DNA from: Robbsia andropogonis
GTDB taxonomy: Bacteria; Pseudomonadota; Gammaproteobacteria; Burkholderiales; Burkholderiaceae
Direction of reading: 5' to 3'
NCBI RefSeq assembly: GCF_000970345.1
Contig: NZ_LAQU01000009.1
Coordinates: 124,001-188,000, forward strand
Length of the DNA stretch: 64,000 bases
The notes under the pieces are model-generated. The model did no database searches. It was not told the DNA's origin and saw nothing but the letters and a program-made list of their open reading frames with translations. A program made the translations under genes and the position numbers. Shown here piece by piece: positions 50,395 through 64,000 of the stretch (the stretch's first letter is position 1; each line of letters starts with the position of its first letter).

Positions 50395-52020
50395 ATGATC
50401 CGTAAAACAACCTCTCCATTGCCTCGCTCGGCGTCGCGGAACTCGCCCGCGACTAGTCCCCAAACGCTCCCCGTTCCGCCTGCCGGCGTATTTTTGACGA
50501 GCGATCCCGCGCGCGCCGCCGATGCCAGAGAGCGTACATCGCGGAGCGCGGCCGACCGATACGAAGGCAAACGCGGTAGACACACGTCGACAATTGGCCG
50601 CATCGTGCCTCAGACCTTACCAATCATTTTGCTGGTGCTGGCGACGCTTTACCCTGCCGCCAGTCTGAACATTCCAGGCGCGGCCAATGGCGGCCTTTTC
50701 CTGTTCTCGCTCATCGGGCTGTTCAGCCTGCCCATGCTTGTGAGCAAGGACATCGGTTCACTCACGCGACCCTCGTTGCTGCACATCGCGATCCTGGGTT
50801 GCCTGCCATTCACGGCCGCAGTTGCCAGCGAGCTTGCGCGTGGGCAATGGGTGCCCCGCAATCTCGACTTGCCGTTACGCTTCGCACTGCTCGGCCCCTG
50901 CATGGCCTGTGCCTGCCGTCTTGGCGCGAAGCATGTCCGTCACCTTCAATGGGGGCTGATCGCTGGGGCGATCGCCGGCGGTAGCCGTGAGATCTATCTG
51001 AATTACGGTGTCGACCGGGTCGCGCAGATCGGTCTGATCAATACGATCCCGTATAGCGATATCGCCTTGATGTTCGGCTTCCTCTCCCTGCTGACGCTTG
51101 GGTGGACGCTGGCGGATCAGCGCCGCCCTTGGCTCGTCTTCGTGGAAAACACACTCAAACTGCTTGCGTTCGCGTTGGCCCTGGGTGGTTCGATCGCAAG
51201 CGGCTCTCGTGGCGGCTGGTTGACGATTCCTTTCCTTGGCTTGCTGTGCTGGTATGCGCTGGCGGCACTTGGCTCCCGTGATGCGGAGCATCAGGGCGGC
51301 AGCGGTACGCACGCGTCGTCAACCTACGCTCGGGTGCAACGCGCCGGACTTGCGGCCGCCATCCTCGCGCTGATAGCGCTCGGTGTCTGGCATGCCTGGC
51401 CGCGACTGACGGAGGCGTTCTCCAACATCGCGGTATTTCTGCATTACGACCACTTCGACACACCCGTCGGCATCCGTTTCGAAGTATGGCACGCCTCCGT
51501 GATGATGTTCGCCGCGCATCCTCTTTTTGGCATTGGCACCGATCAGTTCATACCCGTGCTGAACGAAATGGTTCATGCCAGACGGGTTCCAGACGTGCTG
51601 CTCGGATTGCCACATTCGCATAACGACATGTTGTTCGCCTTGTCGACGGCGGGCGCTTTCGGGGGCCTGGGATTGTTATGTCTGTATCTCGTGCCGTTTG
51701 CGACATGCCTGCGCTGGCTGCTGGATGCGCGATTTCGTCAGGTCCGATGCGTTATGGCCATGGGCGTGGTCACGCCACTCTCCTACCTCATCTTCGGGTT
51801 GACCGAGACGATGTTCATCATTTCGATGGAAACCGCCATATTTGTCTTCATGACAGCTGTCTTCCTCGCCGTGGCGCGAACGACGATGACCGCGACCCTC
51901 GAAAAAATCGCCCATTCCGGCAGTGATCGCGAGGGGCGCTTCACCGCCGTGCAGGCCTATCACGATAGCGATGCCGCGCACGACGCTGGTGCTGTCGAAT
52001 CCTCGCGACACCCCCGGTAA
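50395..52020 (+). CDS. waaL: O-antigen ligase-like membrane protein (WaaL/RfaL family)
   Basis: This is a 541-residue polytopic protein with ten or more hydrophobic segments. A large periplasmic loop contains the Wzy_C-type pattern [19 protein letters not shown] and [22 protein letters not shown] (catalytic His region). The enzyme joins O-antigen to lipid A-core. The start is uncertain. I use the ATG at 50395, but no ribosome-binding site precedes it, and the first 75 residues are Ser/Pro/Arg-rich. It is followed after 4 bases by a GT2 gene, and msbA is divergent upstream. Confidence 0.85.
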   Translation: MIRKTTSPLPRSASRNSPATSPQTLPVPPAGVFLTSDPARAADARERTSRSAADRYEGKRGRHTSTIGRIVPQTLPIILLVLATLYPAASLNIPGAANGGLFLFSLIGLFSLPMLVSKDIGSLTRPSLLHIAILGCLPFTAAVASELARGQWVPRNLDLPLRFALLGPCMACACRLGAKHVRHLQWGLIAGAIAGGSREIYLNYGVDRVAQIGLINTIPYSDIALMFGFLSLLTLGWTLADQRRPWLVFVENTLKLLAFALALGGSIASGSRGGWLTIPFLGLLCWYALAALGSRDAEHQGGSGTHASSTYARVQRAGLAAAILALIALGVWHAWPRLTEAFSNIAVFLHYDHFDTPVGIRFEVWHASVMMFAAHPLFGIGTDQFIPVLNEMVHARRVPDVLLGLPHSHNDMLFALSTAGAFGGLGLLCLYLVPFATCLRWLLDARFRQVRCVMAMGVVTPLSYLIFGLTETMFIISMETAIFVFMTAVFLAVARTTMTATLEKIAHSGSDREGRFTAVQAYHDSDAAHDAGAVESSRHPR

Positions 52021-52024
52021 GCCG

Positions 52025-52942
52025 ATGCCGACGCCACCGATGGAAGTGCCCGCGAGCGCACCGGAACGCAGCACGTTAGGTGTGGCGCTGATTACCCGTA
52101 ACGCTGCACGGCACCTTGCCGCCTGCCTGGACGCGATTGACTTCGCCGATGATATCGTCCTGCTGGATCAATCGAGTACCGACGACACCGTGGACATCGC
52201 CAGGACCCGTGGCGCACGCGTGATCACGGCCCCGGACTGGCCAGGCTTTGGGGTACAGAAGAACCGCGCGATTGCTTTACTCGCAACCGACTGGATTCTC
52301 CTCCTCGATGCCGATGAAATCGTCTCTGAGACGCTCCGCGCTTCGTTACAGCAACACTGTCAGTCCGTCCACTCCACGATGGAGGTACCGGACAACGCGC
52401 CGCCTGTTGTTTATGCACTGGATCGCGTGTCGTCGTTTTGCGGCCAATGGATTCAGCATTCCGGGTGGCGTCCTGACGTCATCCCGCGCGTATTCCGGCG
52501 TGGAAATGCCTGTTTTTCCGACGACCGTGTACACGAGCGCTTGCTGTACGACGCCCCTGTCCGGACGCTCGATGGCGAATTGCTGCACTTCAGCTATGAC
52601 AATGTCGACACCGTATTACGAAAGATCGACCAATACGCAGCGGAAGGCGCTCGCCAACGTTTCGAACGTGCGCCGGGGGCACGCCCACCGAGCATCGGCA
52701 AAGCGTGGTGGCGCGCGGTGTGGGCCTTCACCCGTACCTATCTTTTGAAGCGAGGATTTCTCGATGGCGGCGCGGGACTGACGATTGCGGTAATGAACGC
52801 GCAGACGGTTTTCTATCGTTTCCTGCGCTTACGCGAGCAACTGATCGCGGTCAGGTCGCCTGTTCATCCCGATGCGTCCGGCATCGACCCCAGCGCGGAG
52901 AGCGTGCCCAAACTGAAAGACGATAAAAAGTCGATGTCTTAG
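52025..52942 (+). CDS. glycosyltransferase family 2 (WaaE/KdtX-like)
   Basis: This is a 305-residue GT-A fold enzyme, starting at the ATG at 52025, 4 bases after the ligase stop. The N-terminal LGVALITRNAARHLAACLDAI and the metal-binding LLLDADEIVSE (DxD-type) identify it. It also has SGWRPDVIPRVFRRGNACFSDDRVHERLL, typical of LPS core beta-glucosyltransferases. It probably adds a sugar to the inner core. It converges with a GT4 gene, with only 4 bases between the stops. Confidence 0.88.
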   Translation: MPTPPMEVPASAPERSTLGVALITRNAARHLAACLDAIDFADDIVLLDQSSTDDTVDIARTRGARVITAPDWPGFGVQKNRAIALLATDWILLLDADEIVSETLRASLQQHCQSVHSTMEVPDNAPPVVYALDRVSSFCGQWIQHSGWRPDVIPRVFRRGNACFSDDRVHERLLYDAPVRTLDGELLHFSYDNVDTVLRKIDQYAAEGARQRFERAPGARPPSIGKAWWRAVWAFTRTYLLKRGFLDGGAGLTIAVMNAQTVFYRFLRLREQLIAVRSPVHPDASGIDPSAESVPKLKDDKKSMS

Positions 52943-52946
52943 TACG

Positions 52947-54104
52947 TCAAGCGGTGGCACGTGGCCGGAATGCGTTCGATTCACCGTGATGCCCCACAGG
53001 AGTATGTCGACGCGGCGGAATCAAGGACAGCAAGGCGGCGACGTGCTGATCGATATTGGGGTCATATCCCACCGGCAGGCTTGTCGAATCGTCCAACGAT
53101 GCCTGGGTATCCATATCACGCACCTTCGTGCGACGGGCGAGGCATCGCTGCATTGCCGCGGTGACCGCGCGCGCCAGATCATCCGGAATGTCACCATCGA
53201 AGACGTAGCAATCGGACGATGGCAACACCTCGGTACATGCGATACGGCGATCCAGCACAACCGGCGTACCGCATAATAACGATTCGACACCGACCAGGCC
53301 GAAAGGTTCGTAACGGGATGCCAGGATCGTCACGTCCGCGGCGCGGTAGGCTTCCGCGATATCCGATGCATAACCGAGATACCGGATGGCGTCGGATGTG
53401 TCCGGTATCGGTCGGCCCACCACCGCCAGCACAATTGGCAGCGAGGTTTTCGCAAAAAACGCGGCAAGGCGAGCATAGCCCTTGCGGTGGTGGCTATTCG
53501 AGGGAAACAGGAAGACAATCTTGTCGTCACCAATGCCATGCCGGGCGCGCCAAGCCTGACGTTCGGCTTGCCCCGCCACGCTATCGAGGGTTCGGAAATT
53601 TACTTGATCGACCGGCGGATAAAGCACCTTGACCTTCTCATCCGGCATACCATAGAGACTACGGAGTTCGTGCGCCATCATTTCCGAGTGGGCAACCACC
53701 GTATGGGCGTGGGCGTATTGTGACGACTCGAGGGCGATCTGCCGTCGATCGCTCCACGTTGGCTCTCGATCGAGCGAGCGCAGATAGCCCCGATGCGTGC
53801 CACCGCAAATCGCAATTTCAGCACAGTCGGTCCGATTGACACCGATCAGAAGATCGACCCGATATTGCTGTCGCAGCGCAGCAACGCGGCGGGCGAAAAA
53901 TTGGTCACGTAGCTTCCCGGGCAGCCATCGCACATTGATCGGCACAGGGTCCACGGCGCACTCGCGAAGGAGCCTGTCATCAAAGCTGCGCGCGAAGACG
54001 ATCGGTCGAACGTTTGCGCGATTCAACCCGCGCACCACGTCCAACGCATAACGTTCAAGCCCACCGCTTTGTTTGAAAGCGTTGCATGCGATTGCAATAT
54101 TCAT
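52947..54104 (-). CDS. glycosyltransferase family 4 (LPS core-type)
   Basis: This is a 385-residue GT-B enzyme from the ATG at 54102-54104 (GAGG 7 bases upstream). The N terminus MNIAIACNAFKQSGGLERYALDVVRGL and the C-terminal donor-binding segment SRYEPFGLVGVESLLCGTPVVL (E-x7-E type) are diagnostic of GT4. It is probably part of LPS core synthesis with the neighbouring GT2. It starts 26 bases after the dnaE stop, so it may be transcribed with the replication gene. Confidence 0.88.
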   Translation of the reverse strand: MNIAIACNAFKQSGGLERYALDVVRGLNRANVRPIVFARSFDDRLLRECAVDPVPINVRWLPGKLRDQFFARRVAALRQQYRVDLLIGVNRTDCAEIAICGGTHRGYLRSLDREPTWSDRRQIALESSQYAHAHTVVAHSEMMAHELRSLYGMPDEKVKVLYPPVDQVNFRTLDSVAGQAERQAWRARHGIGDDKIVFLFPSNSHHRKGYARLAAFFAKTSLPIVLAVVGRPIPDTSDAIRYLGYASDIAEAYRAADVTILASRYEPFGLVGVESLLCGTPVVLDRRIACTEVLPSSDCYVFDGDIPDDLARAVTAAMQRCLARRTKVRDMDTQASLDDSTSLPVGYDPNIDQHVAALLSLIPPRRHTPVGHHGESNAFRPRATA

Positions 54105-54130
54105 GCGTGCCTCGCGGATCCGAGAGGGGG

Positions 54131-57859
<3,729 letters not shown>

Positions 57860-58021
57860 AGCGCGTATTGTACCTGCCGGCACATCACCGGAACATACTT
57901 TCAGCGTGATGCGCGCGTGGCGTACCGACGCCGGGACAGCGCGTAGGGCTCCAATCCGATCCCATGCGTGGTCTTGTTGCGAGATAATGTCGAATTGAAC
58001 CCCGTTTACTGCTTCTTACCG

Positions 58022-58798
58022 ATGCGTACCGTCAACCTCGCCGGCTATCTCTTTGTGTCCATTCCGGACCCCGCCGCATGGCGCGCGCCGCTGCGCGAAC
58101 GCTGTGATGCCTTGCAACTGCGCGGCACGATCCTGCTGTCCCCCGAGGGCATCAATCTTTTTATCGCCGGCGCGCAGCCGCAGACGGATGCCCTGATCGG
58201 CTACCTGCGCGACGATCCGCTGTTCGAAGGCCGTCTCACGCCGTTGACGTTCAAGACAAGCCTTTCGGAACATCCGCCTTTTGGAAAAATGCGGGTCAAG
58301 CTGAAGCGTGAAATCATTACGATGCGGCACCCAACGATTCGCCCCGAAGCCGGTCGTGCACCGTCCGTGTCGCCTGAGACGTTACGCACCTGGCTCGATC
58401 GCGGACACGACGACAACGGCCGGCCCGTGGTCCTGCTAGACACGCGTAACGGCTTTGAAATCGATCACGGCACGTTCGAGGGCGCGATCGACTGGCGACT
58501 GGAGAAATTCGGTGACTTCCCGGACGCGGTAGAGACGCATCGGGACACCTTCGACGGCAAAACGGTCGTCTCTTTCTGTACTGGTGGTATTCGCTGCGAA
58601 AAGGCTGCGATTCATATGGCTAACAACGGCATCAATGACGTGTACCAGCTTGAAGGCGGCATTCTCGGTTATTTCGAACACGTCGGCGGCGCGCATTACA
58701 ACGGCGCCTGCTTTGTCTTCGATGAGCGGGAAGCGCTGACGCCGGCACTGCAACCCGTCTCCCGCGCAGCGGCAACCTCGGATGCATTCGAACAGTAA
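58022..58798 (+). CDS. trhO: tRNA uridine(34) hydroxylase TrhO (rhodanese-like), short form
   Basis: This is an oxygen-dependent enzyme that hydroxylates uridine 34 in some tRNAs. It contains [17 protein letters not shown] near the N terminus. In the rhodanese domain the catalytic Cys lies in [16 protein letters not shown], followed by [16 protein letters not shown]. The start at the ATG at 58022 gives 258 residues. Homologues in this family continue with a Cys-rich C-terminal segment (about 20-30 residues with CxxC pairs). It is missing here, and the stop comes shortly after [12 protein letters not shown]. It overlaps gluQ by 17 bases. Confidence 0.9.
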   Translation: MRTVNLAGYLFVSIPDPAAWRAPLRERCDALQLRGTILLSPEGINLFIAGAQPQTDALIGYLRDDPLFEGRLTPLTFKTSLSEHPPFGKMRVKLKREIITMRHPTIRPEAGRAPSVSPETLRTWLDRGHDDNGRPVVLLDTRNGFEIDHGTFEGAIDWRLEKFGDFPDAVETHRDTFDGKTVVSFCTGGIRCEKAAIHMANNGINDVYQLEGGILGYFEHVGGAHYNGACFVFDEREALTPALQPVSRAAATSDAFEQ

Positions 58799-59873
58799 TC
58801 CGCACCGCGATGACGGCGTGCCGGGAGCCCGCATGCCGTCATCGCGGTCGACCGCGCCGCGCCCCTATTGTGGACGCTTCGCCCCTTCCCCGACAGGGCC
58901 ATTGCACGCCGGCTCACTGATCAGCGCGCTTGCCAGTTGGCTTGATGCAAAATCACACGACGGCACCTGGCTGGTGCGCATCGAGGACGTCGATCAACCG
59001 CGCAGCGTCCCTGGTGCCGCCGACGACATCCTCGCCACGCTGGCCGCCTACGGGCTGCACGCCGACGCCCCGCCAGTATGGCAGCACGATCGCGACCAGG
59101 CCTATGAAACCGCGTTTGCGCAATTGCGCGCGAGCGGCCTGCTTTATCCCTGCGGCTGCACCCGACGCGAGATCGCGGATGCGCTGGCGCACCATGACAC
59201 GCGCCATCGACACGCAACGCTGGCTTATCCGGGTACATGCCGCCATGGCTTGCATGGTCGCGCGCCGCGTACCTGGCGCTTGCGCGTACCGGAAGGCACC
59301 GCGGCATGCTTTCACTTCGTCGACCGTTGGCATGGCGCGCAGTCACAGGATCTCGCCGCCGAGGTTGGCGACTTCGCGCTGCGGCGTGGCGACGGGTTGT
59401 GGGCCTATCAATTGGCAGTCGTTGTCGACGATGCGGCCGCCGGTGTGACCGATGTGGTCCGAGGCGCCGACCTGCTCGATTCCACGCCCCGGCAGATCTA
59501 CCTGCAGCAATGTCTGGGCGTCCCCACGCCACGTTATCTTCATGTGCCAGTGCTGAACGACGCACGCGGCGAGAAATTGAGCAAGCAAACAGGTGCCGAG
59601 GCGCTACCGCGAGACGCCCCCGGCATTGATGCGGCATTACGCGACGCATTGCGTTTTCTACAGCAGGAAATGGGCTTGCCGACGATACCGTTGCTAGAGG
59701 AATGGAACGCGAACACGCCACCCCATGCTGAAGCAATTATGGCGGAGGGTCGAACGCGTCTACTGGACGAAGCCGTTATGGCATGGCGACAACGCTTCGG
59801 AGGTGCTACCGTCGTGGCAATACCAAGGTCATCCGGGGAGACACCCCCCCCAATGCCTTCCCCCTCGGCGTGA
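58782..59873 (+). CDS. gluQ: glutamyl-Q tRNA(Asp) synthetase
   Basis: This enzyme attaches glutamate to the queuosine at position 34 of tRNA-Asp. The 363-residue product resembles a truncated GluRS. It has [21 protein letters not shown] (HIGH motif), the zinc site [10 protein letters not shown]...[33 protein letters not shown] and KLSKQTGA (KMSKS-like). It has no anticodon-binding domain, as expected. The first 28 residues are extra. A start at 58833 is possible. Confidence 0.94.
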   Translation: MHSNSNPHRDDGVPGARMPSSRSTAPRPYCGRFAPSPTGPLHAGSLISALASWLDAKSHDGTWLVRIEDVDQPRSVPGAADDILATLAAYGLHADAPPVWQHDRDQAYETAFAQLRASGLLYPCGCTRREIADALAHHDTRHRHATLAYPGTCRHGLHGRAPRTWRLRVPEGTAACFHFVDRWHGAQSQDLAAEVGDFALRRGDGLWAYQLAVVVDDAAAGVTDVVRGADLLDSTPRQIYLQQCLGVPTPRYLHVPVLNDARGEKLSKQTGAEALPRDAPGIDAALRDALRFLQQEMGLPTIPLLEEWNANTPPHAEAIMAEGRTRLLDEAVMAWRQRFGGATVVAIPRSSGETPPPMPSPSA

Positions 59874-59935
59874 TCAGAAGGGGCGTTGCAGCCCGCATCT
59901 GCGAAATGGATCGGAACCCGGCGGCGAAGCGCCGA

Positions 59936-61654
59936 TCAGTCCGGCTTGCGCGGCATACCCAGGCCGCCGAGCAAGGCCGCCAGCGGCCGCTTCGCGGTGG
60001 TGCGCTTGCCGTGATCCAGCGACGCGTCAGACGCTGTTGCACTGGATGCATCCGTTGGCTTCACCATCGGCTCATACGGCCGAGTGAAGATGTCGTCGAT
60101 GGGAGCGTGACGTCGCGGACGACGATCCGTCCCACGGCCCGACCCATCCCCGTAGAGGCCACGGCCTTGATGCCCAGACGCACCCTCGCGGCGCGAATGG
60201 GCATCGGCGCCGTCACGGGGTTCGCGCAGACTGCTCGCTCGGCCATCGCGCGGTGATCGATCACCGCGCTCACGCGCAGGCGATGCGGGCAGCATGAGCG
60301 TCTCGCGTTGGAGCGGACGTCCAATCATTTTTTCAATGTCCGCGAGCAGGCGGAGATCCTTGCTCGAACACAAAGACAACGCGTCGCCCGACGCACCGGC
60401 GCGACCGGTGCGGCCAATCCGGTGCACATAATCTTCCGCATTGAACGGCAAATCGTAGTTGATAACCGCGGGCAAATCGGTCACATCCAGTCCACGTGCC
60501 GCCACGTCGGTGGCGACCAAGACCGCCAACGAGCCTTTCTTGAACGCTTCCAGCGCCTGCATGCGTTCGCTCTGTGACTTATCGCCGTGGATCGCCGAAG
60601 CAACGATGCCGTCATGCTCGAGGGTCCGCGCCAGACGACCCGCTCCCAGCTTACTGTTGCAGAACACAATGACCTGCTTCAGATCGCGCGCGCGGATCAA
60701 CTGCGTCACCGCCCGCGGCTTGTCCGCTTCGTCCACCTCGAACAGTATTTGGCGGACCGTCGATGCGGTCGCATTACGCGCCACTTCGATCGTCGTCGGA
60801 TTACGCAGGTAAGTCGACGCCAGCTTCTTGATATCGTTCGAAAAGGTTGCTGAAAACAACAAGGTCTGGCGGTTTTCAGGCAACAGATTCAGGATGCGCT
60901 GCAGGTCGGGCAGGAAGCCCATGTCGAGCATCCGGTCCGCCTCGTCCAGCACCAGCATCTGTACCTGGCCCAATTGCACATTACGCTGCTGCACGTGATC
61001 AAGCAGGCGACCCGGCGTTGCCACCAGGATCTCGACACCGCCTCGCAGTGCCTGCGCCTGGCCCTGCATGTCGATACCGCCGAACACAACAAGACTGCGC
61101 AGGTCCGTATGCTTTGCATAGGCCGCGACATTGTCCGCCACCTGGTCCGCGAGCTCACGCGTCGGCGTCAGGATCAACGCGCGCACCGGATGGCGCGCGG
61201 GAGAGGTGCTGTTGTTCGCCTGCGGCATCAACCGCTGGATGATCGGCAACGAGAAACTGGCCGTCTTGCCGGTACCCGTCTGCGCCGCGCCCATCAGGTC
61301 GCTGCCCGTCAGCACCACCGGGATCGCGCGCGCCTGGATCGGCGTGGGCTTCGTGTAGCCTTGCTCGGTCACCGCCTGGAGCAGTTTCGGATGCAAGCCG
61401 AACGTTGCGAACGTCACCGCATCGGGCACCACCGTCGGGACGGTTTCCACCACGTCCCCAACGTGCGAGATCACTGGCGCCACGTCATCCGCGGCCGGAC
61501 TGGCAGGCAGTTCGGTACCCGTCTCTGGTGGAGGAGCAACCGTGGACGGAGCGGCCTTTACAAACGATGCGGATGCGGCGTTCGTGTTATCGGTCTCGGA
61601 CGGCGTGGCGTTCTCGCCGCTGCCGTGAACCGGAAAAATTCCTGACTCGGACAT
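59936..61654 (-). CDS. rhlE: DEAD-box RNA helicase RhlE
   Basis: This is a 572-residue ATP-dependent RNA helicase used in ribosome maturation and RNA turnover. The Q motif is in FATFGLHPKLLQAVTEQGYT and motif I is AAQTGTGKT. PTRELADQ, VLDEADRMLD, LLFSATFS and HRIGRTGRAG are also present. The first 80 residues are Ala/Pro/Thr-rich. The C-terminal roughly 120 residues are Arg/Gly/Asp/Ser-rich, an RNA-binding tail common in RhlE. Confidence 0.95.
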   Translation of the reverse strand: MSESGIFPVHGSGENATPSETDNTNAASASFVKAAPSTVAPPPETGTELPASPAADDVAPVISHVGDVVETVPTVVPDAVTFATFGLHPKLLQAVTEQGYTKPTPIQARAIPVVLTGSDLMGAAQTGTGKTASFSLPIIQRLMPQANNSTSPARHPVRALILTPTRELADQVADNVAAYAKHTDLRSLVVFGGIDMQGQAQALRGGVEILVATPGRLLDHVQQRNVQLGQVQMLVLDEADRMLDMGFLPDLQRILNLLPENRQTLLFSATFSNDIKKLASTYLRNPTTIEVARNATASTVRQILFEVDEADKPRAVTQLIRARDLKQVIVFCNSKLGAGRLARTLEHDGIVASAIHGDKSQSERMQALEAFKKGSLAVLVATDVAARGLDVTDLPAVINYDLPFNAEDYVHRIGRTGRAGASGDALSLCSSKDLRLLADIEKMIGRPLQRETLMLPASPARERGDRSPRDGRASSLREPRDGADAHSRREGASGHQGRGLYGDGSGRGTDRRPRRHAPIDDIFTRPYEPMVKPTDASSATASDASLDHGKRTTAKRPLAALLGGLGMPRKPD

Positions 61655-61865
61655 GGAAATAGGTATAGGGCGGTCAGCGGTGGATCAACGACGCTTCACA
61701 GTCGAAGCGTGAAAAGATCGGCGCCGGCCCTGAAATCATCAAAATCGCGCGCTGTCCTGGTGGACGGCCGCGGGCATGCCGGTGGCATGCGGCACATGGA
61801 GGCTATTGTAACACCGGGAATTTCAAATACTTGCGCGCGGGGGTATTCCCCGCCCCGCGCTGGCG

Positions 61866-63113
61866 TCATTCGACACGGCGCGGCTTGACCCGAGCCGCGG
61901 CAGTGCGGGCACGCTCGCGTGCCTCATCCGTCGTCGACCCGGTGGCAACCGCCACGCCCATGCGGCGCTTCTTGAAGCTTTCCGGCTTGCCGAACAACCG
62001 CAGGTCCGCGCCTGGCACCTTCAACGCATCGGCGACGCCATCGTAGGCAATCCCTTGCGCTTCCATGCCGCCATAGATCACCGCGGACGCGCCAGCCTCA
62101 CGCAGCGACGGGTCCACCGGTAAGCCCAGGATCGCGCGTGCATGCAGGTCAAACTCGGAATAGCGTTGCGTGCACAGCGTTACCAGACCGGTATCATGCG
62201 GACGCGGACTGACTTCGGAGAACCAGACATCGTCGCCTTTTACAAACGCTTCCACGCCGAATAGACCGCAGCCACCCAGTGCCTCGGTTACTTTGTGCGA
62301 TACATCACGGGCCTTGGCAAGCGCGACCGGACTCATGGGTTGAGGCTGCCAGGATTCCACGTAGTCGCCGTCCACCTGGCGATGCCCGATCGGTTCGCAG
62401 AAGAAGGTTTCAACGGCACCCGACGCCCCTACCGCGCGTACCGTCAGTTGCGTTATTTCGTAATCGAAGTCGATGAAGCCCTCGACGATGACCCGCGTAC
62501 CGGCAACGCGTCCACCTGCCATCGCATACGCCCACGCAGGGTCCAGATCGGCCGCGGAGCGCAGCACGGATTGCCCCTTGCCCGATGACGACATCACCGG
62601 CTTCACCACGCACGGATAGCCGATGCCGGCGTCGATCGCCGCTTCGAGCGCTTCGCGCGTATCGGCAAACGCATAAGGCGAGGTCGGCAACGCCAGGTCC
62701 TCGGCGGCCAAGCGGCGAATCCCCTCGCGGTTCATCGTCAATTGCGTGGCACGCGCGGTAGGGACCACGCGCGCCAGCCCTTCACGCTCGATCTCGGCAA
62801 GCATGTCGGTGGCGATTGCCTCGATCTCCGGCACGATCAGATGGGGGCGCTCCGCTTCGATCACCGCGCGCAACGCCGCGCCGTCGGTCATCGCGATGAC
62901 ATGCGACCGGTGGGCGACCTGATGGGCCGGCGCGTTCTCGTAGCGATCGACCGCGATCACTTCCACGCCCAGGCGCTGCAGCGCAATGACCACTTCCTTA
63001 CCCAATTCACCGGAACCAAGCAGCATGACGCGCAACGCGGACCCGCTCAATGGTGTGCCAAACGCGGGCAAGACGGATGGGGTGGGAGCGGCGGAAAGGG
63101 TCGATTGGCTCAT
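61866..63113 (-). CDS. purT: formate-dependent phosphoribosylglycinamide formyltransferase
   Basis: This ATP-grasp enzyme formylates GAR with formate and ATP, an alternative to PurN. The start at the ATG at 63111-63113 gives 415 residues. It has [19 protein letters not shown] (dinucleotide fold), [18 protein letters not shown] (ATP grasp) and [15 protein letters not shown]. The in-frame sequence upstream to 63308 is unconserved. A 191-base gap separates it from the protease gene. Confidence 0.97.
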   Translation of the reverse strand: MSQSTLSAAPTPSVLPAFGTPLSGSALRVMLLGSGELGKEVVIALQRLGVEVIAVDRYENAPAHQVAHRSHVIAMTDGAALRAVIEAERPHLIVPEIEAIATDMLAEIEREGLARVVPTARATQLTMNREGIRRLAAEDLALPTSPYAFADTREALEAAIDAGIGYPCVVKPVMSSSGKGQSVLRSAADLDPAWAYAMAGGRVAGTRVIVEGFIDFDYEITQLTVRAVGASGAVETFFCEPIGHRQVDGDYVESWQPQPMSPVALAKARDVSHKVTEALGGCGLFGVEAFVKGDDVWFSEVSPRPHDTGLVTLCTQRYSEFDLHARAILGLPVDPSLREAGASAVIYGGMEAQGIAYDGVADALKVPGADLRLFGKPESFKKRRMGVAVATGSTTDEARERARTAAARVKPRRVE

Positions 63114-63304
63114 GGCGACAATAGCGTGATCAAGGAAGGGTTCGGAATGGCGGGATTGTACCCGGTCGACGCGTGTGGGCGTATGCGCGTCGTCGCCGCT
63201 GGCGCGAGGCCACCGACAAGGCACCCCGCCTTTTGACACGCTCGCGGCGGGCTCGATAGCATTGCCCACGGGTAATCGAAGGCGATCGACCAGATGACGA
63301 TTGC

Positions 63305-64000
63305 TCAACTCTGCGTGGGCAGACCCCGCTCGGATTGCGCCAGTGTTTGCGCCGGGGCACTCTCTTCACCGCCGTTCGCCAGGGCACCGCCTGGTACCGC
63401 GGGATCCTGCGGTGCATGGCCGGTGTGAGAGCGCAGTGCCTGGCTGACACCGCCGTCAAGTCGTTCATGGAACGGTGCGCTGTCGACATCGGTCCAGACT
63501 GGATTGGGAATTTCACCAAACACCTGTCGCAGTCGCTCGCCCCAACTGCGATGAATCATCTGGTAATACGCGTTGTCCTGGTCCAATACCGCAAATCGGC
63601 TGACCCGCAACGCATCGCGCTCGTAGACCAGCAGGTCCAACGGCAAACCTACCGACAAATTCGAGCGCAGCGTCGAATCCATGGAGATCAGCGCACATTT
63701 GGCGGCCTCGTCCAATGAAGTCTTCGGCGTCACCACGCGATCGATGATCGGCTTGCCGTATTTGGACTCGCCGATCTGAAAAAACGGGCAGGCGTCCGTG
63801 GACTCGACGAAATTGCCCGCGGCGTAAATCATGAACAAACGGGGTTTCTGGCTACCGATCTGGCCGCCCAGGATAAAACTGCAGTTGAATTCGACCTGGA
63901 ATTCGGATAGCGCTTGCGCATCACGCTTATAGACATCGCGAACGGCCTGCCCCACGACCCGGGCAGCTTCAAACATCGACGAAGCCGTCCACAACGTCAC
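63305..64000 (-). CDS. proteasome-type protease (Anbu-like), partial
   Basis: This is the 231-residue C-terminal part of a bacterial proteasome-like N-terminal-nucleophile hydrolase, with its N terminus cut by the right edge. The conserved segments are [39 protein letters not shown] and [16 protein letters not shown]. The last roughly 45 residues are a low-complexity Ala/Gly/Pro/Gln tail ([13 protein letters not shown]). The nucleophile would be outside the window. Anbu proteins are often next to a transglutaminase-like and circularly permuted ATP-grasp gene pair, which may lie to the right. Function is unknown. Confidence 0.88.
   Translation of the reverse strand: MTLWTASSMFEAARVVGQAVRDVYKRDAQALSEFQVEFNCSFILGGQIGSQKPRLFMIYAAGNFVESTDACPFFQIGESKYGKPIIDRVVTPKTSLDEAAKCALISMDSTLRSNLSVGLPLDLLVYERDALRVSRFAVLDQDNAYYQMIHRSWGERLRQVFGEIPNPVWTDVDSAPFHERLDGGVSQALRSHTGHAPQDPAVPGGALANGGEESAPAQTLAQSERGLPTQS

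Noticed and set aside
59909..59937. Inverted repeat GATCGG...CCGATC at the end of rhlE, considered as a terminator
   Set aside because: It overlaps the rhlE stop codon region and lacks a T-run on either strand.

Overview
The window is chromosomal DNA from a GC-rich betaproteobacterium of the family Burkholderiaceae (Burkholderia/Paraburkholderia/Robbsia-like). The protein sequences and the gene orders nuoA-I next to tRNA-Leu and secG, rpsO-pnp, ilvB-ilvH-ilvC, psd-pssA, purD-hemF-nadD-rsfS-rlmH-maf-rng, and msbA/waaL/glycosyltransferases/dnaE are typical of that family. I cannot assign a genus or species from the sequence alone.

Layout. 1-9351: nine genes of NADH dehydrogenase I on the minus strand, nuoA to nuoI, with nuoI cut by the left edge. 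Four unusually long spacers separate nuoA/B/C/D/E. 9482-11316: tRNA-Leu(GAG) with a terminator, secG and tpiA. 11625-14492: rpsO-pnp, with a terminator after each gene. 14875-17292: a BamE-like lipoprotein gene converges on psd-pssA. 17539-21152: ilvB-ilvH-ilvC with a good promoter and terminator. 21625-23665: an ECF sigma factor translationally coupled to DUF3619 and DUF3106 genes. 23787-27048: a flavoprotein disulfide reductase, a TetR regulator and a LOG-family protein. 27143-31528: an FtsX-type permease, a DUF4126 membrane protein and upp, on the minus strand. 31803-39135: yebC and then the purD-to-rng housekeeping run. 39266-44261: an ROK regulator with a palindromic operator and a three-gene sugar ABC importer. 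44448-48103: the one clearly foreign-looking block. 48438-54104: the lipid A/LPS genes msbA, waaL, a WaaE-like GT2 and a GT4. 54131-63113: dnaE, trhO, gluQ, rhlE and purT. 63305-64000: an Anbu-type proteasome-like protease, cut by the right edge.

The most interesting region is 44448-48103. Two adjacent minus-strand reading frames, 754 and 461 residues, are visibly richer in A+T than their surroundings and resemble no housekeeping family. The first begins Met-Gly-Ala-Ile-Gln-Ser, a eukaryotic N-myristoylation consensus, and carries ten N-X-S/T sequons. The second ends in a Cys331-His367-Asp382 arrangement whose spacing matches papain-like glutamine deamidase and protease toxins of the Pasteurella multocida toxin C3 type. 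The second frame lacks a good start and is entered by a -1 shift at an A-rich junction. The pair may therefore be one toxin or effector gene of about 1,220 codons, split by a frameshift or read through programmed frameshifting. Heptamer tandem repeats lie just beyond its 3' end. No dedicated secretion, chaperone or immunity gene is recognisable in the window, so calling it an effector is an inference.

The other oddities are tails, insertions or losses on housekeeping proteins: a His/Asp-rich NuoE tail, a histone-H1-like RsfS tail, a Ser/Pro/Thr-rich Psd tail, a Gly-rich DnaE insert, a Maf insertion and a TrhO without its usual Cys-rich end. I found no CRISPR array, rRNA, insertion sequence, prophage or replication origin.
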